Shown piece after piece: positions 32,598 to 43,058 of a stretch of DNA of 64,000 bases. Positions within the stretch are counted from its first letter, which is position 1. Every line of letters starts with the position of its first letter. Location of the stretch: positions 372,001-436,000 of the forward strand of contig JARWSJ010000003.1 of NCBI GenBank assembly GCA_029906195.1, given 5' to 3'. The notes beneath the pieces are model-generated. The model was not told the origin of the DNA and did no database searches. It saw nothing but the letters and a program-made list of their open reading frames with translations. Source of the stretch: Chitinophagaceae bacterium 26-R-25 (lineage in GTDB: Bacteria > Bacteroidota > Bacteroidia > Chitinophagales > Chitinophagaceae). Both the position numbers and the translations under genes were made by a program.

Positions 32598-33068
32598 ATG
32601 GCAAACGAAGAAAAATTAAATCCCATCACGCAGATGATGGAAGGACTGTTACAAGAGGATCCAAGCGTTTTTTTAGTGGAAGTACGCATCAAACCAACCA
32701 ATAACATAAAAGTGTTTTTGGACGCAGACGCGGGCATTTCAATAGAAAGATGTGTGTTCTTCAATCGTAAATTGTACAAACTCATTGAAGAAGCTGCACT
32801 TTTCCCCGAAGGCGATTTCTCACTGGAAGTATCTTCACCCGGCCTTGACGAACCTTTGAAATTGCGTCGCCAGTATTTAAAAAATATCGGCAGACAGGTA
32901 GAAGTTACTTTTAACGACGGAACAAAACTGGAAGGTAAATTGCTGGCAGTGAATGAGAACGATCTGCTGTTGGAAGAAACCAAAGGAAAAAATAAGAAAA
33001 AAGAGCTGGTAATCCATGCTCTTGCATTTAACAACATTAAAACAACAAAAATTCAAGTAGTTTTTTAA
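32598..33068 (+). CDS. rimP: ribosome maturation factor RimP
   Basis: I chose the ATG at 32598 (156 aa); a TTG frame extends back through the leader hairpin and the promoter and is not credible. RimP blocks are FLVEVRIKPTNNIKVFLDAD, SIERCVFFNRKLYKLIEE, FSLEVSSPGLDEPLK and a C-terminal Sm-like part with EVTFNDGTKLEGKL. RimP assists late 30S assembly. It is first gene of the rimP-nusA-infB operon. Confidence 0.93.
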   Translation: MANEEKLNPITQMMEGLLQEDPSVFLVEVRIKPTNNIKVFLDADAGISIERCVFFNRKLYKLIEEAALFPEGDFSLEVSSPGLDEPLKLRRQYLKNIGRQVEVTFNDGTKLEGKLLAVNENDLLLEETKGKNKKKELVIHALAFNNIKTTKIQVVF

Positions 33069-33112
33069 ATCGCTAATGGACTGACCATTAGGAAACTTAA
33101 ATTTTCAAAGCT

Positions 33113-34360
33113 ATGGCAAGTATAAATTTAATTGAAGCGTTCCAGGATTTTAAAGATGCAGAGAGCATTGATCGTCCTACAATGATGAAAGTTGTTGAAG
33201 ACGTATTCAAAACTCTGCTTCGTAAAAAATATGGCAGCGATGAAAACTTTGACGTAATTGTAAACGCTGACAAGGGTGACCTTGAAATTGTACGCCGCAG
33301 GATGATCATGGAAGATGATGATGTGAATGATCCTAACGAAGAAGTTTCACACAGTTATGCCTTGAAAATATCTCCCGACTATGAAGTAGGTGAAGAGCTT
33401 TACGAAGAAGTGGAAATATTGGACTTCGGTCGTCGTGCTATCCTGGCCGCCAAACAAACACTTGCAAGCCGTATCGGTGATCTTAAGAAAAACGCACTGG
33501 TAAAAAAATACAACGACAGAGTAGGTGAAATTATCAGCGCAGAAGTTTACCAGGTTTGGAAAAAAGAAATCTTGCTTTTGGATGAAGATGGCAGCGAGCT
33601 GATCCTTCCAAAAAGCGAACAAATACCGCAGGATTACTTCAAAAAAGGCGAAAATATCCGCGCAGTAGTAAAAAGAGTTGATCTTAAAAATAACACTCCG
33701 GTAATCATACTTTCCCGCACCAGCCCATCATTTTTGGCTAAATTGCTGGAAATAGAAGTTCCCGAAATTTTTGATGGCCTGATTGTTATTAAGAAAATCG
33801 TACGCGAACCAGGCGAGCGTGCAAAAGTAGCTGTAGAAAGCTATGATGACAGAATTGACCCTGTTGGTGCCTGCGTTGGTATGAAAGGTAGCCGTATCCA
33901 CGGTATTGTAAGAGAATTAAAGAATGAAAACATAGACGTAATCAACTGGACAAGTAACCTGCAGTTGCTGGTACAGCGTTCCTTAACGCCGGCCAAGATA
34001 ACTAACATGGAGATTGACCAGGACAAAAATCAGGCGAATGTTTATTTAAAACCAGACCAGGTTTCTCTTGCAATCGGTCGTAAAGGTGTGAACATCAAGC
34101 TGGCACAGGAGTTGACAGGTTTGTCAATTGACGTGTACAGAGATAACGAAGGTGAAGTAGAAGAGTTTGATATCGACCTGAGCGAATTCTCCGATGAAAT
34201 TGAAACATGGGTTATTGATGAGCTGAAACGCATAGGCTGTGATACCGCACGTAGCGTTTTAGATCTCACTGTAGATGAACTTGAAAGAAGAACTGACCTG
34301 GAAAGAGAAACTATTGAAGAAGTGAAGAAGGTTTTGGAATCAGAATTTGAAAAAGAATAA
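33113..34360 (+). CDS. nusA: transcription termination/antitermination protein NusA
   Basis: The protein has 415 residues. The order is N-terminal RNA polymerase-binding domain, S1 domain, KH1 with CVGMKGSRIHGIVRELKNE, KH2 with AIGRKGVNIKLAQELTG, and a short C-terminal acidic helix-hairpin-helix part. NusA controls pausing and termination. It lies 44 bp after rimP and 156 bp before infB. Confidence 0.96.
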   Translation: MASINLIEAFQDFKDAESIDRPTMMKVVEDVFKTLLRKKYGSDENFDVIVNADKGDLEIVRRRMIMEDDDVNDPNEEVSHSYALKISPDYEVGEELYEEVEILDFGRRAILAAKQTLASRIGDLKKNALVKKYNDRVGEIISAEVYQVWKKEILLLDEDGSELILPKSEQIPQDYFKKGENIRAVVKRVDLKNNTPVIILSRTSPSFLAKLLEIEVPEIFDGLIVIKKIVREPGERAKVAVESYDDRIDPVGACVGMKGSRIHGIVRELKNENIDVINWTSNLQLLVQRSLTPAKITNMEIDQDKNQANVYLKPDQVSLAIGRKGVNIKLAQELTGLSIDVYRDNEGEVEEFDIDLSEFSDEIETWVIDELKRIGCDTARSVLDLTVDELERRTDLERETIEEVKKVLESEFEKE

Positions 34361-34516
34361 TCATATGAAGATTTATTAAAACTTCTGTTTCTTTGCATTC
34401 TTAGATTCCTTCTGCATTAGTTCCGGGGAAATATTTTAATCAATATTCTACAACAAAAAAACGAACTTTACAAATTGTCAGCCAAAAAGTGCGGCAATGG
34501 ACAATAAAAAATACGA

Positions 34517-37500
34517 ATGGCAGAAACATTAACACCAAGATTGATGGCGGCGGCTAAAGAGTTTAACATCGGTAAAGATACCCTTGTGGAATTTTTGGCT
34601 GGAAAAGGATTTGACCGTGATGATTTAAAACCCACTTCCAAATTAACGGAAGACATGTATCGTTCGCTCCAGCAGGAGTTTCAGGGCGATAAAGTTGCCA
34701 AAATTAAGAGTGATCAGATTGACCTTCCCAAAGGAAATACTGATGCAAAGAGGAAGAAAGAAGAAGAAGAAATTGCATTCAAAAAAGAAGTTAAGAAAGT
34801 AGCGCCAGCTACGGCTCCACAACCTGCTGTTGCGGAACAGCCGCCTGCTGAGCAGCCAAAAATAATAGAACCAGTCGTAGCTCCTTCTGCTCCTGTAGTG
34901 GTAGAGCATCACGAACCGGCTCCGCCTGCGCCCGCACCGGCCCCTGCTCCAGCTCCTGTAGTTGCTGAACAACAACCGGAGAAAAAAGAGCAACCCGATG
35001 TAGTGAAGGTAAATGCCCCGGAAATTGAAGGACCTAAGGTTCTTGCAAAAATCGATCTGTCTGCAATCGACTCTTCTACAAGACCTAAGAAGGTTGTCAA
35101 AAAGAAAGAAGACGAAGAGGTAGAAGCAGAACCGGTGGTAGCAAAAGCTCAACCTCAGGTGTCAGAACCAGAAGTTGTAAAACAACCGGAAGTAAAACCT
35201 GCAAAGGAAGAGCCTAAAGTAGAAGAAAAAGCTCCGGAAGTAAAACCTGCAAAAGAAGAAGCTAAGCCCGCTCCGGTCTTAGAACCTGTTCAAGACAGAG
35301 CGCCCGCACCGGCTCCTGTTGCAGAACAAAAACCGGTAGTTGAAGATGATGGCGGATCCGAAGCAGGACCGGTAATAGAAAACATCAAAGCCGATAAATT
35401 GGAAGGCCCTAAAGTATTAGGTAAAATTCAATTACCAATAGACAGCAATACACGTCCTAAGCCTAACGATGAGAAACGTAAAAGAAAGCGTATTCCTATC
35501 GACAAAAAAGGAGATCAGCCACAGCAAAGACCTCCTCATCAAGGACATCCAGGTCAGCAGCACGGTGGTGGCCATCACCAGGGTGGACAAGGTCAGGGTC
35601 AGTTCAACAGACCAAGACCTCAGTTTGGCGGACCTAACCAACAACAAGGCGGCCCAGGCAACAGACCCGGCGGTCAGCAAGGTGGTCAAGGCGGTGGATT
35701 CCGTGGAAACGACAGAAGAGGTCCGGGCGGTCCTGGTCAGCACCCACAAAGAAGTGGTCCTGGTCAAAACAGGCCACCGATCAGAAGAGAAGACAAAGAA
35801 ATCAACCAGAAAGAAATTCAGGATAAGATCCGTCAGACCCAGGCAAAACTTGCCGGTTCAAGTGGACGTGGTAAGAGCCTGAAAGCAAAATACCGTCGTG
35901 AAAAACGCCAGGAACAAGCTGAATTGTCCGGTGCAGAAAACATGCAGGATAACAAACTGCAGGTTACCGAGTTCATCAGTGTAAGTGAGTTGGCAAGTTT
36001 GATGGACGTTAGCTACGCGGAAGTAATCGGAAAATGTATGGGACTTGGTATGATGGTATCCATCAACCAGCGTCTGGATGCAGAGGTTATTGAGCTTGTG
36101 GCAAGCGAATTCGGTTACGACGTTGAATTTATTGGTATCGACGATGCAGCTGAAATGGAAGAGGAAGAAGATGTAGACTCTCCGGAAGATCTGCAACCGC
36201 GCTCTCCAATCGTTACTATCATGGGTCACGTTGACCACGGTAAAACATCTTTGCTTGACTACATCCGTAGCGCAAACGTGGTTGCCGGTGAGTCTGGTGG
36301 TATCACACAGCACATTGGTGCGTACCAGGTAGATTTGCCGAATGGTAAACAGATTACTTTCCTTGATACACCAGGTCACGAAGCGTTTACAGCGATGCGT
36401 GCCCGTGGTGCGAAAGCTACCGATATCGCGGTTATCGTAATCGCTGCGGACGACGCGGTGATGCCTCAGACAAAAGAGGCCATCAGCCACGCACAAGCTG
36501 CAGGTGTACCGATGATCTTTGCGGTTAACAAAATTGATAAAGACGGAGCCAATCCGCAGAAAATATATGAGCAACTGGCGGGTATGAACTTGCTGGTGGA
36601 ATCATGGGGTGGTAAATACCAAAGCCAGGAACTAAGTGCCAAAAAAGGTCTGAACGTAGATCAGCTGTTGGAAAAGATCCTTCTTGAAGCAGAATTGCTT
36701 GATTTGAAGGCTAATCCAAACAGGGAAGCTACAGGTACGATCATCGAGGCTACTTTGGATAAGGGCCGCGGATATGTTGCCACTGTGCTGGTACACAACG
36801 GCACTTTAAGACAAGGTGATCTTGTTGTATCAGGCCAGAACTATGGTCGCGTAAAAGCAATGTTCAACGAACGTAATAAGCGCGAAGACGTTGCCCCACC
36901 ATCAACACCGGTTTTGATCTTAGGTTTGAACGGTGCGCCACAAGCGGGTGAAAAATTCAAAGTGTTTGATGATGAAAGCGAAGCAAAAGAAGTAGCAACA
37001 CGCAGAGCGCAGATATTACGTGAACAAGGTATCAGAACCAAGAAACATATTACGCTGGATGAAATCGGTCGTCGTTTGGCTCTTGGTAACTTTAAGGAAC
37101 TTAACCTCATCATCAAAGGTGACGTGGATGGTTCAGTAGAGGCGTTGAGTGACTCATTACAGAAACTTTCTACAGAAGAGGTTGCAGTAAGAGTGGTACA
37201 CAAAGCGGTAGGTCAGATCACAGAAAGCGATGTATTGCTGGCAACAGCTTCCGATGCGATCGTGGTGGGCTTTAACGTTCGTGCATCTACTCAGGCATCC
37301 AGACTGGCAGAAAACGAAGGCGTGGAAATCAAAACATACTCTATCATCTATAACATCATCGATGAAGTTAAGAGTGCAATGGAAGGTATGCTTGAACCGA
37401 AGATCCAGGAGAAAGAGGTTGCCACTGTTGAAGTACGCGAAGTGTACAAATTTGACAAGGCTACAGTTGCGGGTTGTTTGGTTACCGATGGTAAGATCAA

Positions 37501-37720
37501 ACGCGACAGCAAGATCCGCTTGTTCCGCGATGGTGTATTGATCTATCCAAGACAGGAAGGTGGATTTGCAGAACTGGGAAGCTTGAAACGTTACAAAGAC
37601 GACGTGAAAGAGGTTGCAAACAATACGGAGTGCGGTCTTACAGTTAAAGGCTTCGCTGATATCCAGGTGGGCGATACCCTCGTAGCAATAGAAGTAGAAG
37701 AAGTTAAACGTACATTATAA
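34517..37720 (+). CDS. infB: translation initiation factor IF-2
   Basis: The protein has 1067 residues. The N-terminal half is a long low-complexity region: Pro/Ala/Glu/Lys repeats (about 95-310) followed by Gly/Gln-rich sequence with many HQG and GGQ words (about 335-425). The G domain starts at about residue 565 with the P-loop GHVDHGKT (570-577), DTPGHEAF and NKIDK, followed by domains II, III and the fMet-tRNA-binding C2 domain. IF-2 places initiator tRNA on the ribosome. The unusual Gly/Gln stretch is typical of the phylum. Confidence 0.97.
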   Translation: MAETLTPRLMAAAKEFNIGKDTLVEFLAGKGFDRDDLKPTSKLTEDMYRSLQQEFQGDKVAKIKSDQIDLPKGNTDAKRKKEEEEIAFKKEVKKVAPATAPQPAVAEQPPAEQPKIIEPVVAPSAPVVVEHHEPAPPAPAPAPAPAPVVAEQQPEKKEQPDVVKVNAPEIEGPKVLAKIDLSAIDSSTRPKKVVKKKEDEEVEAEPVVAKAQPQVSEPEVVKQPEVKPAKEEPKVEEKAPEVKPAKEEAKPAPVLEPVQDRAPAPAPVAEQKPVVEDDGGSEAGPVIENIKADKLEGPKVLGKIQLPIDSNTRPKPNDEKRKRKRIPIDKKGDQPQQRPPHQGHPGQQHGGGHHQGGQGQGQFNRPRPQFGGPNQQQGGPGNRPGGQQGGQGGGFRGNDRRGPGGPGQHPQRSGPGQNRPPIRREDKEINQKEIQDKIRQTQAKLAGSSGRGKSLKAKYRREKRQEQAELSGAENMQDNKLQVTEFISVSELASLMDVSYAEVIGKCMGLGMMVSINQRLDAEVIELVASEFGYDVEFIGIDDAAEMEEEEDVDSPEDLQPRSPIVTIMGHVDHGKTSLLDYIRSANVVAGESGGITQHIGAYQVDLPNGKQITFLDTPGHEAFTAMRARGAKATDIAVIVIAADDAVMPQTKEAISHAQAAGVPMIFAVNKIDKDGANPQKIYEQLAGMNLLVESWGGKYQSQELSAKKGLNVDQLLEKILLEAELLDLKANPNREATGTIIEATLDKGRGYVATVLVHNGTLRQGDLVVSGQNYGRVKAMFNERNKREDVAPPSTPVLILGLNGAPQAGEKFKVFDDESEAKEVATRRAQILREQGIRTKKHITLDEIGRRLALGNFKELNLIIKGDVDGSVEALSDSLQKLSTEEVAVRVVHKAVGQITESDVLLATASDAIVVGFNVRASTQASRLAENEGVEIKTYSIIYNIIDEVKSAMEGMLEPKIQEKEVATVEVREVYKFDKATVAGCLVTDGKIKRDSKIRLFRDGVLIYPRQEGGFAELGSLKRYKDDVKEVANNTECGLTVKGFADIQVGDTLVAIEVEEVKRTL

Positions 37721-37734
37721 GATCTTAGAAAATC

Positions 37735-37825
37735 AAAAGTCAAAATTCGAAAGTCAAAAAGGTAGTAAATCCGCCGATTATCTGTAAACTGCAGATGTTT
37801 TTGACTTTTGAGTTTTGACTTTTTT
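37735..37825 (+). terminator. word-repeat palindrome acting as terminator of the rimP-nusA-infB operon
   Basis: AAAAGTCAAAATTCG...AGTCAAAAA (37735-37760) is complementary to TTTTTGACTTTTGAG...GACTTTTT (37798-37825), followed by a T-rich run. The word AGTCAAAA also recurs at about 58505-58533. Confidence 0.6.
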
Positions 37826-37942
37826 CTTTTTACAATAAACATTTGTTAAAAGAGGACAGAACAGCATTACGAAATATTTCAATAGATACTTTTGAAGTAG
37901 TTACTATATCGCCGAAAGGCCGATGAGTAAAACAAATACCAA

Positions 37943-39307
37943 ATGAAAAAAGCTTTTCTTATAACAGGGTTAGCGTGCATCGCAGGTTTAAGCTTCGTGC
38001 AGGCGCAAAACCACAAAGTTGTTGCCGACCAAATCGTTGGGATCGTTGGTGACAAAATCGTTCTCCAATCCGACGTTACTAACTCTATACTTGATGCCAA
38101 AAGAAGAGGGCAACAATTACCAGACAATGCAGAGTGTATTTTGATGCAGCAGATCCTTGCTCAGAAAGCAATGGTTTTGCAAGCAGAAAAAGACTCTATC
38201 GTTGTTTCTGATGAGGACATCGATGCAAAACTGGAAAACCAGATCCGTGAGTTTATCGCGCAGTATGGTTCAAAAGAAGCGTTGGAGCAAATCGCAGGCA
38301 GAACTGTTTATCAGATCAAAGATGATTTCCGCCAATCTTTTAAAGAGAAAGAATTAGCTAAAAAAATGCGCGATAAAATCGTAGAATCTATCAAGATTAC
38401 TCCGGTTGAAGTAAAAGCATTTTACGATAAAATTCCAAAGGACCAGCTTCCATTCTACGAAACAGAAGTTGAAGTAGGTGAAATTGTAAAATATCCAAAA
38501 GCAAACCGCGACCTGGAGAAATACGCAATGGAAGAGTTGAACGACTACAAGAAACAAGTCGAAAACGGCCAGAAGAAGTTTGAAACTTTGGCGAGCCTGT
38601 ACACAGATGATAAAGCTACCGGAGCTGGTACTTTAAATCTTAACAGGAATGAAAAAACCTGGGATCCTTCTTTCCTGAACCAGGCTTTCCGTTTGAAAGA
38701 TGGCCAGATATCTCCGGTTTTTAAATCAAAATTCGGTTACCATATCATTCAAATGGTGAGCAGAAACGGCGATGATGCAGTTGTTCGTCACATCCTGAAA
38801 ATTCCTCAAATCACCGACGATGAATTAAATGATGCAGTAAAGTTGTTGGATTCTATTCGCACTCAGCTTGTAACCGGAAAGGTTGGCTTTGGTGAGGCGG
38901 TGTCAAGATATACCGACGACGAAAATGCCAAATTCACCGCTGGTATGCATTTGGGCCAGGATAACAGCACTTTCTTAACCATCGATCAGCTGGATAAGGG
39001 TGTTGTTGTAGAACTTAAAAACCTGAAAGCAGGTGAGTATTCCAAACCTATTGTTACTACAGATCCAAATGGTGGTAAAAAGATCGTAAGACTTATTTAC
39101 CTGAAAACGCGCACCGAACCACACAGAGCCAATTTGAAAGACGATTACAACAAAATGGCAGATAAAGCAATTGAAGAAAAGAAAGATGATGCGATGGAAA
39201 AATGGTTCAATAGCAAATTGCCAACTTTCTATATAATGTTGGATGACGAGTTCAAAAACTGTCCGGAACTGCAGCCTTGGTATAAAAACGCAACTGCAGA
39301 TAAATAA
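37943..39307 (+). CDS. SurA-like periplasmic peptidylprolyl isomerase/chaperone
   Basis: The protein has 454 residues. The signal peptide ends with LSFVQAQ. A SurA-N-like helical domain (about 25-170, DQIVGIVGDKIVLQSDV) is followed by a parvulin domain (about 175-280, ETEVEVGEIV and FKSKFGYHIIQMVSRNGD) and a second, degenerate one (about 285-390). It helps outer-membrane proteins fold. It is monocistronic with a strong terminator. Confidence 0.88.
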   Translation: MKKAFLITGLACIAGLSFVQAQNHKVVADQIVGIVGDKIVLQSDVTNSILDAKRRGQQLPDNAECILMQQILAQKAMVLQAEKDSIVVSDEDIDAKLENQIREFIAQYGSKEALEQIAGRTVYQIKDDFRQSFKEKELAKKMRDKIVESIKITPVEVKAFYDKIPKDQLPFYETEVEVGEIVKYPKANRDLEKYAMEELNDYKKQVENGQKKFETLASLYTDDKATGAGTLNLNRNEKTWDPSFLNQAFRLKDGQISPVFKSKFGYHIIQMVSRNGDDAVVRHILKIPQITDDELNDAVKLLDSIRTQLVTGKVGFGEAVSRYTDDENAKFTAGMHLGQDNSTFLTIDQLDKGVVVELKNLKAGEYSKPIVTTDPNGGKKIVRLIYLKTRTEPHRANLKDDYNKMADKAIEEKKDDAMEKWFNSKLPTFYIMLDDEFKNCPELQPWYKNATADK

Positions 39308-39338
39308 GTAAAAACACTTAATAAAAATAAATATTTGT

Positions 39339-39368
39339 GTGCCTTGAGGTTTCAAGGCACTTTTTTTT
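39339..39368 (+). terminator. intrinsic terminator after the SurA-like gene
   Basis: GTGCCTTGA (39339-39347) pairs with TCAAGGCAC (39352-39360), with a 4-nt loop and eight T residues. Confidence 0.9.
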
Positions 39369-39449
39369 AATATTTGTAGTTATAAGAGTTTTCAAACCAT
39401 TAACCAAATCTTTCGTGAAAATAGAAATCCTGAAGATTTGGCAACCAAC

Positions 39450-41297
39450 ATGACCTCAACAGAGCCTAAATCGGGAGCTAACATGCTTAATGAGCTGTTT
39501 ATCAGCAACCCATTGCCTATGTTCATATTGGCAAAGGACGATTTGTCTATTCTTGAGGCAAACAATGCAGCTATCTCCAGCTACGAATTCAACAGAACAG
39601 AACTGCTCGAGCGATCCCTACACGATATTGATCTGAATTTTGCCTCATTTTACCAGGAATTCAAAATCTTTACTGCGAATTCAAACGAAAAGGTTACCCG
39701 CACACACCGAAAAAAGAATGGCCTGCTGGTCGATGTCACATTTGTTATTTCGCACATCACCTTCCATGAAAAAATCTGTTTGTTGATGACGGTTACAGAC
39801 AGCAAAGACATAAAGCTGGTGTATGAGAAGGAAGTCCGTACTACTCTTAGCCGTGAGGTAAAAAAAGAATATGACTTTCGAACGCTAGCAGATAATGCGC
39901 CGAGCATCATACAACGAATCAACCGGGATCTTGACTATACATACATCAACAGAACATTTGAAAAGATTTTTAAGAAAAGTGTCAGCGAGCTCATAGGGAA
40001 AAATGTAATTGACATTAACAAACACAATAGAGATCTTCCCTTGTTTCTTGAAACGGCCAACAAGGTTTTCAATGAAGGAACTACCGAAACTATCACGATC
40101 TCCATTCCCACTCCCGACCAAACCCGACACTTTCTCAGCGTTCTCGCACCTGAATATGATGAAAATGGAATAATAGAATCGATCATTGTTATAAGCAATG
40201 ACATTACCGCTATAAAGATTGCCGAAAAAGAAGTACGTAAAAAAGAAGCAGAGCTGATAAGATCAAACCAGCGCTTTAAGTTGGCAGCGAAGGCAACAAA
40301 GAGTGCCATTTGGGATTATGATTTTAAAACCCAGGTTTTGTATTGGGGTGACGGTTTTTATTCTCAGTTCGGTTATACCCAGGGTTATATAGAAAGCAGA
40401 TTCGATTTTTGGGAGTCGCATATTCATCCGGCGGAAAAAGATAAAGTAACACAAAGTCTCGATGCATTTATCGAACTAGGCTCCAAAGAGCTTTGGAGGG
40501 AGGAATATCGTTTCAAAAGAAGCGATGGCAAGTTCGTTTCAGTAGTAGATAAAGGTTATATCATTTTTGATGAAAATAAGAAAGCCATGCGAATGGTGGG
40601 CAGTATGGAAGATATAACCGAGCAGAAGAGACGGCAGAAAAAAATAATTAAAGAAGAGCTCGATAAACAAAAGCTGGTAGCGCAGGCAGTGGTGGGTGCA
40701 CAGGAAAAAGAGAGAGCAGAAATTGGGAAAGAGCTGCACGATAACATCAACCAGATACTTTCCACAGCCAAACTTTTCCTTGAAGTAGCAAAAGTGAATG
40801 AACAGGAGAGAATGATGCTGATTAAAAAAAGCGCAGACCATATTCATCACGCGATTAATGAAATAAGAAGTATTTCCAGATCGCTTGTTCCTCCGAGTAT
40901 TGGTGATTTGGGACTTTCCGAATCTATCAACGATCTTGTTTCAAACATTAAAATGTCTGGCAAGATCAATGCAATTTTCAACGCAGAAAAAGACCTTGAT
41001 GCCCAGATACCGGAAAACCAGCAGCTGATGTTGTTCCGCATTGTGCAGGAGCAGGTAAACAACGTGATGCGGCATGCCGAAGCAAAAAACCTTGCAGTCG
41101 TTTTCTCGAAAGAAGACAATTATTTTCAGTTGCAGATAACTGACGACGGAAAAGGTTTCAGCAAAGAAAATATTAAGAAGGGCGTTGGCTTATCAAACAT
41201 TATCAGCCGCGCCGAAATTTTTAACGGAACCGTACAGATCGATTCTTCACCCGGTGAAGGATGTACCCTTGTAGTAACTATACCTCTAAACAATTAA
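39450..41297 (+). CDS. cytoplasmic PAS-domain sensor histidine kinase
   Basis: I chose the ATG at 39450 (615 aa) over the TTG at 39438. There is no signal peptide or membrane span, so it senses inside the cell. Three PAS domains are seen (about 10-125, 145-265 and 275-405). The HisKA_3 dimerisation box has GKELHDNINQ with the phospho-acceptor His430, and a HATPase domain ends the protein (DDGKGF, KKGVGLSNI). It is followed after 7 bp by a LuxR-type response regulator, its likely partner. The signal is unknown. Confidence 0.92.
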   Translation: MTSTEPKSGANMLNELFISNPLPMFILAKDDLSILEANNAAISSYEFNRTELLERSLHDIDLNFASFYQEFKIFTANSNEKVTRTHRKKNGLLVDVTFVISHITFHEKICLLMTVTDSKDIKLVYEKEVRTTLSREVKKEYDFRTLADNAPSIIQRINRDLDYTYINRTFEKIFKKSVSELIGKNVIDINKHNRDLPLFLETANKVFNEGTTETITISIPTPDQTRHFLSVLAPEYDENGIIESIIVISNDITAIKIAEKEVRKKEAELIRSNQRFKLAAKATKSAIWDYDFKTQVLYWGDGFYSQFGYTQGYIESRFDFWESHIHPAEKDKVTQSLDAFIELGSKELWREEYRFKRSDGKFVSVVDKGYIIFDENKKAMRMVGSMEDITEQKRRQKKIIKEELDKQKLVAQAVVGAQEKERAEIGKELHDNINQILSTAKLFLEVAKVNEQERMMLIKKSADHIHHAINEIRSISRSLVPPSIGDLGLSESINDLVSNIKMSGKINAIFNAEKDLDAQIPENQQLMLFRIVQEQVNNVMRHAEAKNLAVVFSKEDNYFQLQITDDGKGFSKENIKKGVGLSNIISRAEIFNGTVQIDSSPGEGCTLVVTIPLNN

Positions 41298-41304
41298 CTA
41301 CCCT

Positions 41305-41949
41305 ATGACTAAACTAACGATTTTAATTGCAGACGACCACAAGCTGATCAGGGAGACCTGGAGTTATATCCTGAACAGTGACACCCGGTTTGAAGTGGTG
41401 GCAGAATGTGGCGATGCACTGAGTGCCGTGGAAATGGCTAAGCTAAAAAGGCCAAACATCGTTTTAATGGACATCAATATGATGCCGTTTACAGGATTTG
41501 AGGCAACAGAAAAGATCAGGAAATTATCACCGGCCTCTAAGATCATCGGCGTATCGATGCACTCGCAGCCGGCTTACGCGAAAAAAATGCTGCAGGTAGG
41601 CGCTACCGGGTACGTAACCAAAAATTCTTCAAGAGAAGAGATGTTTAAAGCGATCATAGAAGTATATAAAGGCAACAAGTACATATGCGATGAAATAAAG
41701 AACATTATTTCTCACCAGATGCTCGATGAAAAGAGCGAGGAGCCAAATATCCATTCACTTACCGAGCGCGAAGTACAAATAATAAACTTTATTAAACAAG
41801 GAGACTCTTCGAAAGAAATAGCGGACACGCTCGACATTTCTTTAAAAACCGTTGAAGTACACAGGCACAATATTTTAAAGAAGCTTAGGCTGAAAAATAC
41901 TGCTGCCTTGGTGAATTTTATCAACAATACGGGGAATTATTTGAACTAA
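41305..41949 (+). CDS. NarL/LuxR-family response regulator
   Basis: The protein has 214 residues. The receiver domain has the acidic pair D10-D11, phospho-acceptor Asp56 in NIVLMDINM and the Lys in GYVTKNSS. A LuxR helix-turn-helix ends the protein (LTEREVQIINFIKQGDSSKE, then LDISLKTVEVHRHNILKKL). It is paired with the upstream PAS kinase (7-bp gap) and would be phosphorylated by it. Confidence 0.95.
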   Translation: MTKLTILIADDHKLIRETWSYILNSDTRFEVVAECGDALSAVEMAKLKRPNIVLMDINMMPFTGFEATEKIRKLSPASKIIGVSMHSQPAYAKKMLQVGATGYVTKNSSREEMFKAIIEVYKGNKYICDEIKNIISHQMLDEKSEEPNIHSLTEREVQIINFIKQGDSSKEIADTLDISLKTVEVHRHNILKKLRLKNTAALVNFINNTGNYLN

Positions 41950-42198
41950 AATTTACAATCGATTGCACAAAACGTAAGGGTTTACCCTTATATGAGTGTG
42001 AATAATACAATTAAACGTTTGAATTTGTTTGTGAATGAGTTGCAAAAGTTAGAATAAACTAGCAATTTCAACCTTGAAATCCTAATTATAATAAAAGTCC
42101 AAAGATCCAACGATTATGAAAAACGTGTCCATTATCCTTTAAAAGTCCAAATCCAAGGTCCATATCCGAAAAATCCTTTTCAGTAATCCTGTTGGAAC

Positions 42199-42235
42199 AC
42201 CCCCCAAGCCTATGAAGACTACGGGGGTTTTTTAT
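42199..42235 (+). terminator. intrinsic terminator 1
   Basis: ACCCCCC (42199-42205) pairs with GGGGGT (42223-42228), followed by a run of T residues and TATTTT. Confidence 0.65.
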
Positions 42236-42257
42236 TTTAATAGCATATCACTATATG

Positions 42258-42286
42258 ACCGGTTGTCTAGTACGGCCGGTTTTTTG
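42258..42286 (+). terminator. intrinsic terminator 2
   Basis: ACCGG (42258-42262) pairs with CCGGT (42276-42280) and is followed by TTTTTTG. It ends about 60 bp before the glycosylase gene. Confidence 0.6.
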
Positions 42287-42348
42287 TTTACTATATTTAT
42301 ACTGACTTTTTTCACGCGCCACAAATCAGCAACAATTAAGCCAAAGTC

Positions 42349-43032
42349 TTGCAAATTAGTAGAGTAAAAAAAATAACAAACTTCTTTTACAACCTTTCAT
42401 CACCGTTAGGCCTACCCGAAGACGTGGCCGTGCTATTTCCTCACCAATTACCTGAGGTAAAAAAAGTAATTGAAATATTTTTTACCCGGTATTTTAATGA
42501 CAACGAACAAAGACATTTTATCATAGGCATTAATCCCGGCAGGTTTGGTGCCGGAGTAACAGGCATTAATTTCACCGCTCCAAAGCAATTGGCAGAAAAC
42601 TGTCACATTCCCAATCCGTTTAAAATGCAAACGGAGCTCTCTGCAGAATTTGTATATGAAGTGATAGAAGCCTATGGTGGTTGCGAGGCATTTTATAAAA
42701 AATTTTATCTCGCCTCTGTTTCGCCGCTGGGCTTTGTAAAAAATGGCATCAACCTCAACTATTATGATGATGTGGATCTGAAAGAAGCCATTAAACCATT
42801 TGCAATTGACAATATGCAGAAGCAAATTAAAATGATGCAGACAAACCGTAGCAAATGCATTTGCCTTGGCGAAAAGAACTTTGCTTTTTTCAACGAACTA
42901 AATAACGAACATCATTTTTTCAAAGAAATAATAAAACTGCCGCATCCAAGATTCATTATGCAATACAAACGAAAAACAAAAGAGGAGTTTGTACAGAAAT
43001 ACCTGGATGCACTGGCACAGCTTGAGCGTTAA
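42349..43032 (+). CDS. SMUG2-like DNA glycosylase family protein
   Basis: The protein has 227 residues if the TTG at 42349 is used; no ATG is available before residue 80. Family landmarks are the motif GINPGRFGAGVTGINFTAPK (uracil-DNA glycosylase fold, motif 1) and a C-terminal motif LPHPRFIMQYKRK (motif 2 with its His). Members excise damaged bases such as uracil or hydroxymethyluracil. The specificity is not known here. It is followed by a small NTF2-like gene. Confidence 0.85.
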   Translation: MQISRVKKITNFFYNLSSPLGLPEDVAVLFPHQLPEVKKVIEIFFTRYFNDNEQRHFIIGINPGRFGAGVTGINFTAPKQLAENCHIPNPFKMQTELSAEFVYEVIEAYGGCEAFYKKFYLASVSPLGFVKNGINLNYYDDVDLKEAIKPFAIDNMQKQIKMMQTNRSKCICLGEKNFAFFNELNNEHHFFKEIIKLPHPRFIMQYKRKTKEEFVQKYLDALAQLER

Positions 43033-43058
43033 TTACTTTTCATTCAAAACGAAATTTT

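Larger units (their letters stand above)
41950..42348. other. 399-bp gap with two tandem terminators, possible small RNA
   Basis: The gap has no supported frame. The word AAAAGTCCAAA recurs at about 42092 and 42143. Two intrinsic terminators follow 50 bp apart (42199-42235 and 42258-42286). The second would be needless unless another transcript starts between them or upstream. Confidence 0.4.
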
